Source: Actinomadura rudentiformis (lineage in GTDB: Bacteria > Actinomycetota > Actinomycetes > Streptosporangiales > Streptosporangiaceae). Taken from it: 64,000 nt of DNA. The stretch lies in assembly GCF_008923185.1 (NCBI RefSeq), contig NZ_WBMT01000024.1, positions 1 to 64,000 on the forward strand, written 5' to 3'. This document shows, one piece after another, positions 18,108 through 26,633 of this stretch. The stretch's first letter is position 1, and the number at the start of each line of letters is the position of its first letter. The position numbers and the translations under genes are program-made. The notes beneath the pieces were generated by a model. It saw nothing but the letters and a program-made list of their open reading frames with translations, made no database searches and was not told the DNA's origin.

Positions 18108-19187
18108 TCACTGGATGCCGGCGGCCTTGCACTTGGCGGCGTACGCGCCCTTGCAAAGCTCTTCCTTCTTGACGAAGCCGTCCGTGACGACCTGCTTGAT
18201 GTTCTCCTTGGTGACACCGATCGGGTTCAGCAGGACGGACGGGACGTCGCGCTTGCCGACGGTGTCCTTGGAGACGCCGTTGGTCTCGCCCTTCTGGCCG
18301 CTGAGCAGCGCGATGGCGAGCTTGGCGGCGGCGTCGGTCTCCTGCTTGATCGGCTTGTAGACCGTCATGCACTGGTTGCCGTCGAGGATGTTCTGCAGGC
18401 CCTCGATCGTGGCGTCCTGGCCCGTGACCGGCACCTTCCCGGCCTGGCCGTTCTTCTTCAGGATCGAGATGGCGGCGTTGCCCAAGCCGTCGTTCGCGGC
18501 CAGCACGCCGTCGATCTTGCCGCCCTTGTCGGTCCACATCTGCTCGAAGATGGTCGCGGCCTGCTGGTTGTCCCAGTCCGGCACGGCCTGCTCGGCGGTC
18601 TTGGTGTAGTTGGTGACCTTGTCGAGCACCGAGTGGGCGCCCTGCGCGAACAGGGTGGCGTTGTTGTCGGTCGGCGCGCCGTTCAGGTAGACGATGTTGG
18701 CCTTCTTGTCGCCCAGGCACTTCTGCAGGCCCTTGCCGAGCTCCTCGCCGACCTTCACGTTGTCGAACGAGACGTAGTAGTCGGCGACGCCGCCCAGGGC
18801 CAGCCGGTCGTAGTCGATGGTCTGGACGCCCTGCGCCTTGGCCTTGCGCTGGACGGCGGCGGCCGAGTTGGAGTCCAGGCCGTCGGTGATCAGGACGGTG
18901 ACGCCGCTGGTGAGCATCTGGTCCGCGATCGTCTGGAAGCGCTGGGTGGAGCCTTCCGCGTTCTGGATGTCGTACTGGACGCCGGCGGCCTTGAAGGACT
19001 GCTCCAGGAAGGGCCGGTCGAAGCTCTCGTAGCGGGCGGAGGACTTGGTGTCCGGCAGGATCACACCGATCTTGCCCTTGGCCCCGGACTGCGCCGAGCC
19101 CTTGTCGCCGGAGTCGTCCCCGCAGGCGGTCAGCGTGAGTGCGGCCGCCACGGACACCGCGGTGAGGCTGAGGATCCCCTTGCGCAT
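18108..19187 (-). CDS. sugar ABC importer substrate-binding lipoprotein (XylF-like)
   Basis: A 359-residue periplasmic-binding-protein-family lipoprotein. The signal peptide (MRKGILSLTAVSVAAALTL) ends in the lipobox LTAC. The mature part has the type I fold of CUT2 binding proteins: KIGVILPDTKSSARYESFDRP, DGLDSNSAAAVQRKAKAQGV, DGVLAANDGLG and VPVTGQDATIEGLQNIL, as in xylose-binding proteins. ATG 19187 follows AAAGGA at good spacing. First gene of the importer operon (binding protein, ATPase 2, permease, ATPase 1, ROK regulator). Confidence 0.92.
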   Translation of the reverse strand: MRKGILSLTAVSVAAALTLTACGDDSGDKGSAQSGAKGKIGVILPDTKSSARYESFDRPFLEQSFKAAGVQYDIQNAEGSTQRFQTIADQMLTSGVTVLITDGLDSNSAAAVQRKAKAQGVQTIDYDRLALGGVADYYVSFDNVKVGEELGKGLQKCLGDKKANIVYLNGAPTDNNATLFAQGAHSVLDKVTNYTKTAEQAVPDWDNQQAATIFEQMWTDKGGKIDGVLAANDGLGNAAISILKKNGQAGKVPVTGQDATIEGLQNILDGNQCMTVYKPIKQETDAAAKLAIALLSGQKGETNGVSKDTVGKRDVPSVLLNPIGVTKENIKQVVTDGFVKKEELCKGAYAAKCKAAGIQ

Positions 19188-19575
19188 CTGCAAGGTCCTT
19201 TCTGGGTACGGCCACCCGCTGGTGACCGTGGAAGTTGACGGGGTGGGACATTCGGACGCGCGCCGCCGGTGAGCGAGATCACAAACTCAACGGCGAGAAT
19301 GTTGTGACCCGCAACATATGTCGGCCTCGACGGTGCCGCCAAGACCCCATGGCGGCTAATTTGTTGTTAGCAGTAACAATCCCGTAACAGGGCCTTCACC
19401 TGGGGACAAGATTTGACCGAGGGCATACGTGCACGTGGTGAGGGAGTCGCCGGGGCGGTGGTGACGGCGCTCTACGGACGGCGCCCGACGTGGCAAATGT
19501 TCCTCACGCCAACATTCGAGACGTGATCATGCAGCTCCTCCGGAGTGTGCCGGGCCCCTGCATGACCACGCCTTG
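19188..19575. promoter_or_regulatory. 388-bp control region of the sugar importer operon
   Basis: No gene is seen here. Three inverted repeats are: ATGTT-N9-AACAT at 19299-19317, TTGTTA-GCAG-TAACAA at 19364-19379, and ATGTT-N9-AACAT again at 19497-19515. The first and third share arms and spacing exactly, which points to two operators of the same dimeric regulator 198 bp apart (possible looping). The ROK protein of the operon is the obvious candidate binder. Confidence 0.6.
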
Positions 19576-19872
19576 TCAGTCGGCGGACAGCACCCGCGCG
19601 ATCCGATCGGCCGCGCCGGGCATGTCGCCGGTGGCCGCGATGCGCTCCGCCCACGACCACCAGTACCACCAGCCGTCCGCCCCCCGCTCCGCGAGGATGT
19701 TCTCCGTGAGCACGGAGGCGTCCGGGTTCATCACGTGCAAGCTGGGCGCCTGGCCGCGGGGCACGTTGATGCGTACCCGGAACCCGCGTCTGACCAGTTC
19801 GTCGCCGAGCTCTTCCAGATATTCGATCCGCGTCTTCACCGACGCGGCGGTTCCCGTGTCGTCAGGCGTCAT
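19576..19872 (-). CDS. small conserved hypothetical protein
   Basis: A 98-residue soluble protein starting at ATG 19872 behind GGAG. It contains EYLEELGDELVRRGFRVRI followed by a Trp-rich patch (GWWYWWSWAERI). The layout resembles small actinobacterial proteins encoded near regulators, but I do not recognise a family. The gene has its own strand-consistent context between the sugar operon and the membrane protein at 20064. Confidence 0.55.
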   Translation of the reverse strand: MTPDDTGTAASVKTRIEYLEELGDELVRRGFRVRINVPRGQAPSLHVMNPDASVLTENILAERGADGWWYWWSWAERIAATGDMPGAADRIARVLSAD

Positions 19873-20063
19873 CCTCGACTCCAAGTGGACTCCGCATGGC
19901 CCGACGGAGATTCACCCTTCCGTGTCGCCGCCGCATCTGCAAGGACTGCGAGGTCAGCGCCACGGCGCGTCACCATGAGGTGGCCCTGGCCGCGAGGACC
20001 GGAATGCCGCCAGGATCCGGGATATCTTTCGCGTAGCAGCCAGATGGGGCAGGACGGGGGGAC

Positions 20064-20885
20064 ATGACGGTGAGCGCCGGGTCGAACAGCGCCGAGTCGA
20101 ACAGCGGGTGGACCCGCCCTGATACGCCGCTGCCACCGAAGCCGGGCACGGCGCCGAGCGGCCAGCCTGCCGCTGGAGCTGCTCCCGGACCTGCCGCAGA
20201 GCCTGCCGCGGGGCCGAATCCGACTCCCGCCCTGCCGATGCCGCTGCCCCCTTCCGGCGAGCAGGCACTCCCCTCCGTCCCGCCGGGGTCGTCCGGGCAG
20301 AACTGGCACCGCTTCCACTACCCCGTCGGCGCGTTCCTTGTCGCGTACGGCATCACCGGACTGGCGGGCGCGGCGATCGGCTGGGGGGAACGGCGCGACG
20401 AGGTGGCCGGATACCTGGGCGCCGGCGTGGCGACCCCCCTGCTCGCGGTGGTCAAGGTGATCGAGGCGCTGCTCCTCCTCATCGCCGTGGCCGGGCTGGT
20501 GCGGCGCAGGGATGTCTGGTTCCTGCCCGCGATCACCGGCTGGATCGCGGGCTTCGGCATCTTCTGCGTGCTGGACGTCGTGAAGGGCAAGTGGGCCGCG
20601 TTCCTGGAGCACGGCGCCTACCTGCTGCTCTTCTTGGTCTTGCTCGTTCTCACGTACGGGCTCAGCGTCAAGGCGCGCGTGGGCGACCGGAGGCAGCCGG
20701 CCCCGGCCGAGGCGGTGCCGCCGCCATCCAGTGGCCCGCCAGGGAGCACCCCCGCTCCCAGGCCGGGCGGGCTGACGCGCACCCAGGAGCTGGCGCTCGC
20801 CGCAATCAACCGCTGGCAGCGCGGCGCTCCGCCTCCGCCCCCGCCCCCGCGGCCTCCGGACGCTCCGCAGGGACCTACGGGATAA
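20064..20885 (+). CDS. proline-rich hypothetical membrane protein
   Basis: A 273-residue protein: about 75 Pro/Ala-rich N-terminal residues, four predicted TM helices (around HYPVGAFLVAYGITGLAGAAIG, PLLAVVKVIEALLLLIAVAG, WFLPAITGWIAGFGIFCVLD, EHGAYLLLFLVLLVLTYGL), then a Pro-rich C-terminal tail. The ATG follows a GGGGGG run. No recognised family. Its end overlaps the 3' end of the dehydrogenase gene on the other strand by 11 bp. Confidence 0.6.
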   Translation: MTVSAGSNSAESNSGWTRPDTPLPPKPGTAPSGQPAAGAAPGPAAEPAAGPNPTPALPMPLPPSGEQALPSVPPGSSGQNWHRFHYPVGAFLVAYGITGLAGAAIGWGERRDEVAGYLGAGVATPLLAVVKVIEALLLLIAVAGLVRRRDVWFLPAITGWIAGFGIFCVLDVVKGKWAAFLEHGAYLLLFLVLLVLTYGLSVKARVGDRRQPAPAEAVPPPSSGPPGSTPAPRPGGLTRTQELALAAINRWQRGAPPPPPPPRPPDAPQGPTG

Positions 20886-21942
20886 CAACGATCTTGGCGT
20901 GCTCCTCCGGGCGGGCCAGGTCCTCGAACGCGGCGGCCACGCCTTCGAGCCCGACCGTTCCGGTGATGATGGAGCCCGCGTCGATCCGGCCCTCGGCGAT
21001 GTCGTGCAGCGTCGCCCCGTACTCGGCGGGGTAGGCGCCGAAGCTGCCGCGGATGTCGAGCTCCTTGCTGACGGCGACACCGGGCTCGATGCGGTCGGAC
21101 TGCATGCAGACGCCGACCACCATGATCGTCGAGCCCGCCGGGGCTCCGTCGATGACCTGCTGGAGGACGCCGGGCACGCCGACGCACTCGAAGACGACGG
21201 CGCCGCGCGTGTCGGTCCCGAGGAGCACGGAGGCGATGCGTTCCACCGTGCTGGTGGGCACGCCCAGGTCGGCCCAGCGGTCGTACGGTGACGCCGTGGC
21301 GGGATCGATGAGCTCGTCGGCACCCAGGCCCTCGGCGAGCGCCCGGCGGCGGGCGGAGAAGTCCACGGCCAGCACCGGCCCGTGCCCCCTGGCCTTGAGC
21401 TGGGCGACCACGCCGAGTCCGATCGGCCCGAGCCCGAGGACGACGGCGACGTCGTCCAGGCCGATGCCGCTGCGGTTCACGGCGCGCGCCGCCACCGCGA
21501 ACGGCTCGGTGAGGGCGGCGACCTCCGGGGCCAGCCCGTTCGGCACCGCCATGGTGAGGCCTTCGTTGAGGATCATGTACTCTCCGTAGCCGCCGGGGTA
21601 CATCGGCGCGTACCCGATGATGCCCGCGCCCTGCGGCCCGATCCCGATCGGCGGCCCGCACACGATCGTGCCCGTCGGCAGCGTGCGCTGTGTGCCCGGC
21701 CCGTGCTCGACGAGCTCGCCCGCGAACTCGTGGCCGAACACCAGCCCGTCGCGCGGGTCATGGGGCGTGCCGCCGGAACGGCGCGCGGTCTCCATGAAGG
21801 CGTCGGGGTCGGAGAGGGCGTGCAGGTCAGAGCCGCAGATTCCGCAGCCGAGCGTCCGCACGAGCACCTGCCCCTCCTGCGGGACCGGGTCGGCCACCTC
21901 GGTCACGATCATCGATTTGCCCTTGGTCAACGCGGCGCGCAT
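20875..21942 (-). CDS. zinc-dependent medium-chain alcohol dehydrogenase
   Basis: A 355-residue MDR-superfamily oxidoreductase. Catalytic zinc ligands are visible in GCGICGSDLH and GHEFAGE, and the NAD(P)-binding Rossmann motif is VLGLGPIGLGV (around residue 170). The four-cysteine structural-zinc loop of classical alcohol dehydrogenases is missing. Substrate unknown; close relatives are annotated only as zinc-binding dehydrogenases. It is divergent from the M14 peptidase gene across a 138-bp spacer that holds the perfect palindrome at 22069-22096. Confidence 0.85.
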   Translation of the reverse strand: MRAALTKGKSMIVTEVADPVPQEGQVLVRTLGCGICGSDLHALSDPDAFMETARRSGGTPHDPRDGLVFGHEFAGELVEHGPGTQRTLPTGTIVCGPPIGIGPQGAGIIGYAPMYPGGYGEYMILNEGLTMAVPNGLAPEVAALTEPFAVAARAVNRSGIGLDDVAVVLGLGPIGLGVVAQLKARGHGPVLAVDFSARRRALAEGLGADELIDPATASPYDRWADLGVPTSTVERIASVLLGTDTRGAVVFECVGVPGVLQQVIDGAPAGSTIMVVGVCMQSDRIEPGVAVSKELDIRGSFGAYPAEYGATLHDIAEGRIDAGSIITGTVGLEGVAAAFEDLARPEEHAKIVVIP

Positions 21943-22068
21943 GGCGGCCTCCCAGCCTTGACGACCCCACTAAGATGCCACCGATCGCTGGCAATCCGAC
22001 AGCCGGGGCAAATGACGCCAAACGATCTTGTCACTAGTTGCCATTGGGAACCGAAATACCCGATGTCA

Positions 22069-22096
22069 GCTTTGGGGCTCATGAGAGCCCCAAAGC
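22069..22096 (+). promoter_or_regulatory. perfect 12-bp inverted repeat whose ATGA loop contains the peptidase start codon
   Basis: GCTTTGGGGCTC (22069-22080) and GAGCCCCAAAGC (22085-22096) are exact complements separated by ATGA (22081-22084). The ATG proposed as the start of the M14 peptidase gene lies in the tetraloop and the only nearby G-rich sequence (GGGG, 22074-22077) lies in the stem. In RNA this would form a very stable hairpin over the ribosome-binding region; as DNA it could be an operator for the divergent pair. Confidence 0.75.
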
Positions 22097-24645
22097 TTGC
22101 GTGGTCAGCGATTCTGGCCACGTCACTGGCTGTGCCGGCGTCACTGACCGTGCCGACGTCACTGGCGGCGAACGCCGCCGCACAGACCTCCTCCGCGCCG
22201 CGGTCCGCCGCGGCGCCCGCGTGCGATCCGACCCGGACGACCCCGGTCTACCGGGGGAAGGTCCCCTCCGCCAAGGAGGTGCTCGGGATCAGCCTCGGCG
22301 AACGCCAGGTGACCGCCGCGGAATCCGACCGGTACCTGGAGACGGTCGCGGCCAAGAGCGAGCGCGTCATCTCCGGCACGCTCGCCCGGTCCGCCCAGGG
22401 CCGCCCGCTGAAGTACGCGATCGTGGGCCGGCCGGAGCTGCTGACCAAGACGGGCCTCGCCAAGGTACGGCTGGACGCCGCGCTGCTGCGCGATCCGCGT
22501 ACGCCGGGCAAGGTCGCCGAGCACATCGCCGCGAACGGCGTGCCGATCCTGTGGGTGACCGGAAACGTGCACGGCGACGAGCCGAGCGGCACCGACGCCG
22601 CGCTGAAGGTGCTGCGGGACCTGAGTGACCGCTCCGACTGCGCGGCCACGAACATCCTCGACAAGTCGCTGGTCATCATCCTGCCGATGCAGAACCCCGA
22701 CGGCCGCGAGCTGAACTCCCGCCAGAACGCCTACGGCTTCGACATGAACCGCGACTGGTTCGCGCGGACGCAGCCCGAGACCGACGGCAAGCTGGCGATG
22801 CTCAACAAGTACCCGCCGGTGCTCTACATCGACGCCCACGAGATGGGCGGGACGTCGTACTTCTTCCCGCCCAACGCCGACCCGATCTACCACGAGACGC
22901 CCGAAGAGGCGATCGGCTGGATCAACGACATCTACGGCGCGTCGATGGCGGCGGAGTTCACCCGGCAGGGCATCGACTTCTTCAACCGCGACGTCTACGA
23001 CCTCTTCTACCAGGGCTACGGCGACACGGTCCCGACGACTGCCTTCCACGCGGCGGGCATGACGTTCGAGAAGGGCGGCGACAGCCCCTACCCCGACCGC
23101 GTCAGGGAGCAGTACCTCACGCAGTGGGTGACGCTGTCGGCGGGCGTCGCCAAGCGCCAGAAGATCCTCACCCAGTGGCACAAGATGGCGGTGGACGCCT
23201 ACCAGCAGGGTGCCGCGGGCAAGCTGGAGCCCAACCAGATCTACAACCCGCCCAACAAGGTCGACCGCCAGGTGCCCGACCGTAAGGTGCGGCACTGGTT
23301 CCTGCGGGCCGACGACCCGGCCAAGCGCGCCGAGGTCCGCACGATCGTGCGCCGCCTCCAGCGCATGGGCGTGAAGGTCAGCCGGCTGACCGGCCCGCTG
23401 AGCGTGCCCGACTACAAGGCGTACGGGCGGCCCGAGGCGAAGACCACGCTGCCCGCGGGCACGTACTGGATCTCGATGGCCCAGAGCCAGAAGCACTGGA
23501 TCCAGGCCATGCTGAACGAGGACTCCTACACCCCGTTCCCCTACTTCTACGACGTGACCGCGTGGAGCATGCCGCTGCTCGGCAACGTGTCCGGCGGCTC
23601 CTCCGGCGTGGAGCTGAAGCCCCGCGCGACCACGGTGCAGCCGCTCCCCGCCGAGGGCTCCGCCCGCCCGGGCAAGGCACCGAAGACCGCGATCCTGCAG
23701 CTGTCGACGACCTCCTCCGCGGCACGCCAGTCGGCCGGATGGCTGCGGCACCGGCTCGACCGCGACTGGAAGCTCAAGCACACCGTGCTCAGCCCGGCCG
23801 ACGTGGCCGGCGGCAAGCTGGCGGGCGTCAAGGTCCTGCTGGTGCCGAACGGCCCGGCGGCCGCGGGATACGACGCGCTCGGCGAAGCTGGCCGCGCCGC
23901 CCTGCGCAACTGGACCAACGCCGGCGGCCGGTTCGTCGGCTGGCAGGGCGGCACGCAGCTCGCCGCCAGGCTCGGCCTGACCACCACCACGCTGACCGAC
24001 CCGACCTCCGATGTGCCCGGCTCGCTGCTCCGGGTCAAGGTGAACGAGCGCAGCCCGCTTGCCAAGGGTGTCGGCGCCACCGCCTGGCAGTTCTACGCGT
24101 ACGACGTGGTGATGAGGCAGCCCGACCCGGCCAAGGTCGCGGTCGCCTACCCGGCGGCCGACTCTCCTGACTGGTTCGTGTCCGGCTTCGAGCGCGGCGC
24201 GGCCGAGCTCGGCGGCACCGCGGCCGTGGTCGACGAGCCGGTGGGCCGGGGACGTGCGGTGCTGTTCGGCGGAGAGCCCAACTTCCGGGCGTTCTCCGAC
24301 GGCACGGCCAAGCTGCTGCGCAACGCCATCCTCGGCGGCGACCCGGCGAACGTCCGGGCGCTGGCCGGCCCGGCACCGTGGTCGGGCCCGGCCAGGCAGG
24401 CGGCCGGCCTGCTCCAGGGCGAGTCGCCGATCCGCGTCTCGGTGAAGGCGCCCGACGCCGCCAAGGCCGCCGCGGCGCTCCGCTCGTTCGGCGCCACCTG
24501 GTCGGTGCGCCACGCGGGCGGCGTCGTCCACTACGTGGTCGACAACCCGCGGGGCCTGGACATCGCCCACCACCCGTGGGCGCGCCGTCTTCCGGCCGCC
24601 ATCCGCAAGGCGGACATCACGCCCGTCGCGGTGGTCCTTCCGTAG
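22081..24645 (+). CDS. secreted M14-family zinc carboxypeptidase-like protein
   Basis: An 854-residue exported protein. A Sec signal peptide (about residues 1-35, ending ANAAAQ) precedes an M14 peptidase domain with zinc ligands H164 and E167 in NVHGDEPSG, the substrate arginine region FDMNRDW (about 221-226), the third ligand H253 in IDAHEMGG and the catalytic Glu at about 330 in MTFEKGG. The C-terminal 450 residues contain a glutamine-amidotransferase-like segment (TAILQLSTTSSAARQSA.. LLVPNGPAA.. WTNAGGRFVGW). It is expected to trim extracellular peptides. Start 22081 gives the cleanest signal peptide; ATG 22063 is also in frame. Confidence 0.85.
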   Translation: MRAPKLAWSAILATSLAVPASLTVPTSLAANAAAQTSSAPRSAAAPACDPTRTTPVYRGKVPSAKEVLGISLGERQVTAAESDRYLETVAAKSERVISGTLARSAQGRPLKYAIVGRPELLTKTGLAKVRLDAALLRDPRTPGKVAEHIAANGVPILWVTGNVHGDEPSGTDAALKVLRDLSDRSDCAATNILDKSLVIILPMQNPDGRELNSRQNAYGFDMNRDWFARTQPETDGKLAMLNKYPPVLYIDAHEMGGTSYFFPPNADPIYHETPEEAIGWINDIYGASMAAEFTRQGIDFFNRDVYDLFYQGYGDTVPTTAFHAAGMTFEKGGDSPYPDRVREQYLTQWVTLSAGVAKRQKILTQWHKMAVDAYQQGAAGKLEPNQIYNPPNKVDRQVPDRKVRHWFLRADDPAKRAEVRTIVRRLQRMGVKVSRLTGPLSVPDYKAYGRPEAKTTLPAGTYWISMAQSQKHWIQAMLNEDSYTPFPYFYDVTAWSMPLLGNVSGGSSGVELKPRATTVQPLPAEGSARPGKAPKTAILQLSTTSSAARQSAGWLRHRLDRDWKLKHTVLSPADVAGGKLAGVKVLLVPNGPAAAGYDALGEAGRAALRNWTNAGGRFVGWQGGTQLAARLGLTTTTLTDPTSDVPGSLLRVKVNERSPLAKGVGATAWQFYAYDVVMRQPDPAKVAVAYPAADSPDWFVSGFERGAAELGGTAAVVDEPVGRGRAVLFGGEPNFRAFSDGTAKLLRNAILGGDPANVRALAGPAPWSGPARQAAGLLQGESPIRVSVKAPDAAKAAAALRSFGATWSVRHAGGVVHYVVDNPRGLDIAHHPWARRLPAAIRKADITPVAVVLP

Positions 24646-24650
24646 TCCGG

Positions 24651-24705
24651 CCGCCATCGCCTGGATCAGCGCGAAAGAGTCAGCGCACGATCCAGGCGAT
24701 GGCGG
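24651..24705. terminator. bidirectional hairpin terminator between convergent genes
   Basis: CCGCCATCGCCTGGATC (24651-24667) pairs perfectly over 17 bp with 24689-24705 across a 21-nt loop. It begins 6 bp after the peptidase stop and overlaps the last codons of the convergent pth2 gene. There is no T-tract, as is common in high-GC actinobacteria. Confidence 0.8.
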
Positions 24706-25351
24706 TCATCGTTCCGGGCGGGACCTCGGTGAAACCGCCGTCCCGGACGGCGACCGTGGCGTGCCGGACGCACTCGCGCCAAGGGATGTCACGGGTCAGA
24801 TGAACGCGCACGTCCCCCGACAACCATGCCTCGATGTCAGGCTGTGCCGCTTGGCGCAGCAGGAGCTGCGCCGCGTGGCCGCATTGGGCGGCGGCCTTCC
24901 CGGTCGTGATGGTGATGTCCGGGTTGAGGGCGATGGCCGCGTACGGCGGCTCCGGCGGGGGCTTGGGATCCTCGTCCGGGGCCAGGTCGAGCCCGGCGAC
25001 CTGAAGCTTGGCGATCTGCGGTGGCACCTCCGCCACCGGAGCGGGCACGAACGCGCGGACCTCGGCGCCGTTGACGTCCACCGTGACACCCGGAAGCGCC
25101 TGGACCTCCGGCCACCGGACACCTCGGGCACGCCGCGCGACCTTACGGATCCGGCGGGCCTCCCACTCGCGGACGGCCTCGCGCCACTCGCCCTCCGGAT
25201 CCGCCGCGCGCGGATCGGTGAGCAGCTCCACGACCGCCGTCGCGGCCGCCTCGCAGACGGCCTCGTGAGAGGGCGGATCGAGCTTCTCGGCCCGGACCAC
25301 CAGCTGCATGGCCCAGGGCGGATCGTCTCTCGGGTCATAGTCAGGTCGCAC
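24680..25351 (-). CDS. peptidyl-tRNA hydrolase, Pth2 family
   Basis: A 223-residue protein with the archaeal/eukaryotic-type PTH2 signature in its C-terminal half: GKAAAQCGHAAQLLLRQA followed by DVRVHLTRDIPW and the C-terminal strand GTMTAIAWIVR. PTH2 enzymes release peptides from peptidyl-tRNA. The N-terminal 100 residues (VRAEKLDPPSHEAVCEAAATAVVELL) form an actinobacterial extension not present in 120-residue archaeal Pth2. A separate housekeeping Pth is normally present in bacteria, so this is probably an accessory hydrolase. Start chosen at ATG 25351; ATG 25309 is also in frame. Confidence 0.75.
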   Translation of the reverse strand: MRPDYDPRDDPPWAMQLVVRAEKLDPPSHEAVCEAAATAVVELLTDPRAADPEGEWREAVREWEARRIRKVARRARGVRWPEVQALPGVTVDVNGAEVRAFVPAPVAEVPPQIAKLQVAGLDLAPDEDPKPPPEPPYAAIALNPDITITTGKAAAQCGHAAQLLLRQAAQPDIEAWLSGDVRVHLTRDIPWRECVRHATVAVRDGGFTEVPPGTMTAIAWIVR

Positions 25352-25535
25352 GCCAGGAGTATTCCATTCGCATATTCCGCGCTAATCAGTCGCCCTGACC
25401 GCGACTTTCCGGACGCGGAACTGGGTACGGCAACTCGTACCGTCCCTCGGACGTTCTGCCCTCATAAGGGGTGTGGCCCGTGGGGAGGCCTCGTCCTGGG
25501 GTGCGAGGGAAAGCGGCGGGAGACGGAGGTCGCCG

Positions 25536-26633
25536 GTGACCAGTAGTGCCAGTGCCTGGGGCAACTCCATCCCGGGGATCGGGACGTTCTTCGTCGGCAT
25601 CGACGTGGCGCCAGGGCGATACCGGTGCGAAGAGGGCAAGGGCGGGTGGTGGGTGCGCTTCACCGGGCCGGGCGGGGGACAGCCAGTGGGCTCGTGGCCC
25701 CTGCCCGCCGGTCCGACCGAGATCGAGATCGCGCCGACGGACTTCGCCTTCGAGACGCATATCGGCACGTACTGGCGCCTCATCGGCCCGGCTCCGGAGC
25801 CGGGCCGCGGCACGTCGGCCACCGAGCTGCGACCGGTGGCCGACCCGTCGCTGCGCGCGGAGCTGGACGTGATCGTCGAACGGCAGCGGCCGCTGGCCTG
25901 GATGGCTCCGGTGACCGTGCTCGGGTTCGGCGTGATCGGCTCACCGCTGCTCGGCGAGCTCTGGCTGCTGGCGCTGGCGATGCTGGCCATCATGGTGGCC
26001 CTCGGCACCCCGTCCCTCTCGCTGGACCTCCGGCGCGCCCGTGAGCTCGAGCGCCGCCGTGACAGGTTCCTCATGCCCGAGGATCTCGACGACGAGGGCC
26101 GGGAGCTGCTGGCCCGGGTGCAGACGGCGATCACGACCGTCCAGGAGTCGGAGGTCAACCAGGAGGGGCTGCTCGACACGGTCGACAACGCCGTGACGTT
26201 GCCGCGCCAGGAGTGGGAGATCGCCCAGGTGCTGGCCAAGCAGGCCAAGCTGCGCGCCGAGCAGGCCGAATTCACCGAGACCGCGTCGTTGCCGGAGGTC
26301 GAGGCGGCGCTGCGGCCGCTGCGCGACAAGCTGCTGCTGTCGGTCGAGGCGGTGACGCGCCGGGTCGAGGCGCTGGAACGGTATGCGGACCGGACAAGGG
26401 CGGCGGACGAGGCGCTGCAGGCGCATCGCCATCTGGAGGCCATCGCCGAACGGGCCCACGAGTACGACGAGCTGCTCGCCGACACCGTGCGCGACGAGCT
26501 GGCCATCCCCTCGATCGAGCGGCTCACCGAGCAGGGCGACGAGCTCGTCCGGACGCTGCGCACGCGGCTCGCCGAGGCCGCCGCGGCGGGCGGCCTGGCC
26601 GAGGGCGGCGACGAGCTGCCACCCGCCAAGTGA
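25536..26633 (+). CDS. hypothetical membrane protein with coiled coil
   Basis: A 365-residue protein starting at GTG 25536, 7 nt after GGAGG. The N-terminal 75 residues (GNSIPGIGTFFVGIDVAPGRYRC..) look like the beta-rich fold seen in lipoprotein or phage-like surface proteins. A two-helix TM hairpin (WMAPVTVLGFGVIGSPLLGELWLLALAMLAIMVAL) follows, then about 200 residues of Glu/Arg/Ala-rich coiled coil. No known family assignment. It ends exactly against the stop of ubiA on the other strand. Confidence 0.6.
   Translation: MTSSASAWGNSIPGIGTFFVGIDVAPGRYRCEEGKGGWWVRFTGPGGGQPVGSWPLPAGPTEIEIAPTDFAFETHIGTYWRLIGPAPEPGRGTSATELRPVADPSLRAELDVIVERQRPLAWMAPVTVLGFGVIGSPLLGELWLLALAMLAIMVALGTPSLSLDLRRARELERRRDRFLMPEDLDDEGRELLARVQTAITTVQESEVNQEGLLDTVDNAVTLPRQEWEIAQVLAKQAKLRAEQAEFTETASLPEVEAALRPLRDKLLLSVEAVTRRVEALERYADRTRAADEALQAHRHLEAIAERAHEYDELLADTVRDELAIPSIERLTEQGDELVRTLRTRLAEAAAAGGLAEGGDELPPAK

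Noticed and set aside
22159..24657. 832-codon open frame antisense to the M14 peptidase
   Set aside because: High-GC shadow frame: composition is Arg/Gly/Ala/His-rich with no motifs, while the plus-strand frame has zinc ligands and a signal peptide.
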